Shown here: positions 62,341-64,000 of the stretch, in pieces
Layout: every line of letters begins with the position of its first letter
How positions within the stretch are numbered: the stretch's first letter is position 1
Assembly (NCBI GenBank): GCA_035772405.1
Contig: JAYKKM010000032.1
Span: forward strand, 859,001-923,000
Reading direction: 5' to 3'
DNA from: Chrysogorgia sp. JL179-B06
Lineage: Eukaryota; Cnidaria; Anthozoa; Scleralcyonacea; Chrysogorgiidae
Length of the DNA: 64,000 nucleotides
Position numbers and translations under genes: made by a program
The notes under the pieces: generated by a model
What the model was told of the DNA's origin: nothing
Database searches by the model: none
What the model saw: only the letters and a program-made list of their open reading frames with translations

Positions 62341-62775
62341 ATAATGAGATACCCCCACTTTTCACTGAATTGGTCGGTAAAACGCGGTAAAACGTGGTAA
62401 AACGCGGAGTCGGTCGGTAGGCTGGCGTCGTCGGTAAAAACGATTGGTCACGGAAGTTGGAAAAACCTTGTAATAGTTAAGGCTGTCGGTAAACTGTTCG
62501 TCATATTAGATCGTTGGTAAAATTGACTTCATCGACTGTTTAAACTTTGTCGGTTGTATAAAATTCGATTTATATGAAATGTAATATTGTTACCATTGCA
62601 TGGGTTAATGTCACATTAATATTCCTCCCTTTTCCCGATTTCCGATCCAACCTAGTACCCAGTACCCATACAATGTAACTGTTATCGGTACGTACAAGGC
62701 AATGGAAGAAAATCTGCGCCCACGTGTAATTCGTCGGTAAAACTAAGACGATACCCCCCCCCCCCCCCCCCCATC
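62341..62775. mobile_element. Block with recurring GTCGGTAAAA motifs
   Basis: gtcggtaaaa occurs repeatedly near the left and right ends (tggtcggtaaaacgcggt; attcgtcggtaaaactaa). gatacccccc ends are partly inverted. Confidence 0.5.
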
Positions 62776-63567
62776 TAAAATGGTCACGGTACGCCACTGT
62801 TTATACCGGTTTTGGCCTAATCTCAATCTAAAACCTAACCATAACCTAACGAAAAATAAAAAAACAGACAAAAACAGAAAGGTCCTTTCGAGTCATCCCC
62901 TTTTAGCCAGCCATCGCAATAAGTTTTTCCGAGTCATGACGATTCTGACGGTGCCTACTTTTGACGGATGTCAAAGTGCGCTATCATCAACCTCGTACCC
63001 GGGCCCCTCTCAAAATGGAGGCTGGCCTTATGTTTTGGTGATCCAGTTTATATTTTATATATGTCTCAAAGAAAAAGGGAAACTTGTCAAGCGGAAGCAT
63101 GTGCAATTCAGAAATGCTTGCAAGGTATGATCAAGAATGAAATTGGGTTCATATAGGATCTTGTGTAGTGATGAGACAATAATTTTGCAATATTTGTTTT
63201 TATGAAAACAGAACAAGGAAATAAAACCAAATTATAAAACTTGGCTAATTCACTTGGTGAAATGAATGTGCAGGATGTTAAAACTGTAAAGTACACTACA
63301 GTACAATGAGTACATGAGGTACAGTAGTGTACACAAGGTACAGTAGTGGGTGACTAAAATAGACATCATCAAAATAACTTTCAGTCAAACTGCAGGTGTA
63401 ATATATCAGAAATACCCAGCTGCAATCAACTTGTATCACATGACCAGTGTCACAGGAAATCTGTCTCCCGCCTTCTGAAGTTTGTCCCCCTCAACATACT
63501 CAGCACACACTCTGACTCAGCTTAATCTCATAGAGGTTTACATAGCTGGTTATATTATACTCCAAAG

Positions 63568-63930
63568 TAGTGGCCCCCTGAAAGTAGCGGCTACCCGAAA
63601 GTAGCGGTAAATATTCAAGACCTCTAATAATTTACGAAAGTAGCGGCTACCCGAAAGTAACGCGTTAAATTTAATTTCCCAACAGTATCAAATATCTACG
63701 CTGTCATATACGAAGTATAAATATCAAAGCCCATCACAGAATAGAACACGAATAAAAACCATATGGTACGATGGTGTAGTAAAATTTTAATAAGATCAAA
63801 CGTTTCATCGCTTCGTGCAACATCAGTATATATGTAGTAACACTTTTTAACCACCAGAAAATAACAGCCCCCGAAAGTAGCGGCTACCCGAAAGTAGCGG
63901 CCCCTAACTGGTGCAAATCCAGAAAGTAAC
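63568..63930. mobile_element. Element with GAAAGTAGCGGCTACCC motifs
   Basis: gaaagtagcggctacccg occurs near 63578, 63637 and 63874, with more partial copies. All are in the same orientation, although the unit itself contains a short inverted repeat (gtagc/gctac). Confidence 0.6.
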
Positions 63931-64000
63931 GGATGTTGTGTAAACTGCCATTAATGGCGTCAACAATGCGATGAGTCGCCGGTTTGAAGTCGACACTAAC

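Larger units (their letters stand above)
61583..62797. mobile_element. Possible 1.2 kb element with CAGTGGCGTA ends
   Basis: ccagtggcgta followed by a G run at the left, and a C run followed by tacgccactg at the right. A smaller TIR element and a TCGGTAAAA-rich block lie inside. No matching flanks were found, so the pair may be two unrelated ends. Confidence 0.4.

Overview
This is eukaryotic, almost certainly metazoan, nuclear DNA. It is AT-rich, has GT-AG introns with conserved phases, AATAAA poly(A) signals, tRNA-derived SINEs, 5'-truncated LINE tails, many inverted-repeat DNA elements and very long simple-sequence arrays. One gene encodes a motin (angiomotin family), an animal junction and Hippo-pathway scaffold. 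Together with the repeat style this suggests a marine invertebrate, perhaps a cnidarian or sponge, but the species cannot be fixed from the sequence alone.

Layout. Bases 1-86 look like the last codons of an upstream + strand gene. From 1187 to 30193 I can assemble a 14-exon + strand gene of 599 codons whose phases agree at every junction. Its first three exons encode a SAM domain. The remaining exons encode the motin coiled coil and a C-terminal PDZ-ligand-like tail. Introns make up more than 90% of its span and hold a 2.1 kb pentamer satellite, a 3.5 kb 12-bp satellite, SINEs, LINE tails and several fold-back elements. A single-exon 2-oxoglutarate/Fe(II) oxygenase lies on the minus strand at 32663-33658. 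Between 34 and 52 kb there is mostly transposon debris: RT fragments, a hAT-like transposase remnant, a 1.8 kb tandem duplication and numerous MITEs, with one unassigned possible exon at 41687-41820. From 52907 to 61258 there is a three-exon + strand gene for a type II membrane protein of the MGAT4 (GT54) N-acetylglucosaminyltransferase family. Its long first intron carries (TA)n arrays, a perfect 139-bp palindrome and tandem mariner-like MITEs. From 61.4 kb to the end I see only mobile elements and unassigned sequence.

The genes do not form a pathway: a junction/polarity scaffold, a soluble oxygenase and a Golgi glycosyltransferase-like protein. The most notable item is the SAM-motin architecture. 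I know of no motin described with an N-terminal SAM domain. Next are the MGAT4-like protein with an altered acidic metal-site motif, palindromic elements carrying hammerhead-ribozyme-like cores, and a recurring class of fold-back elements flanked by TTAA.

All exon boundaries were inferred by eye from splice signals, phase agreement and remembered family motifs. No alignment or transcript evidence was available.
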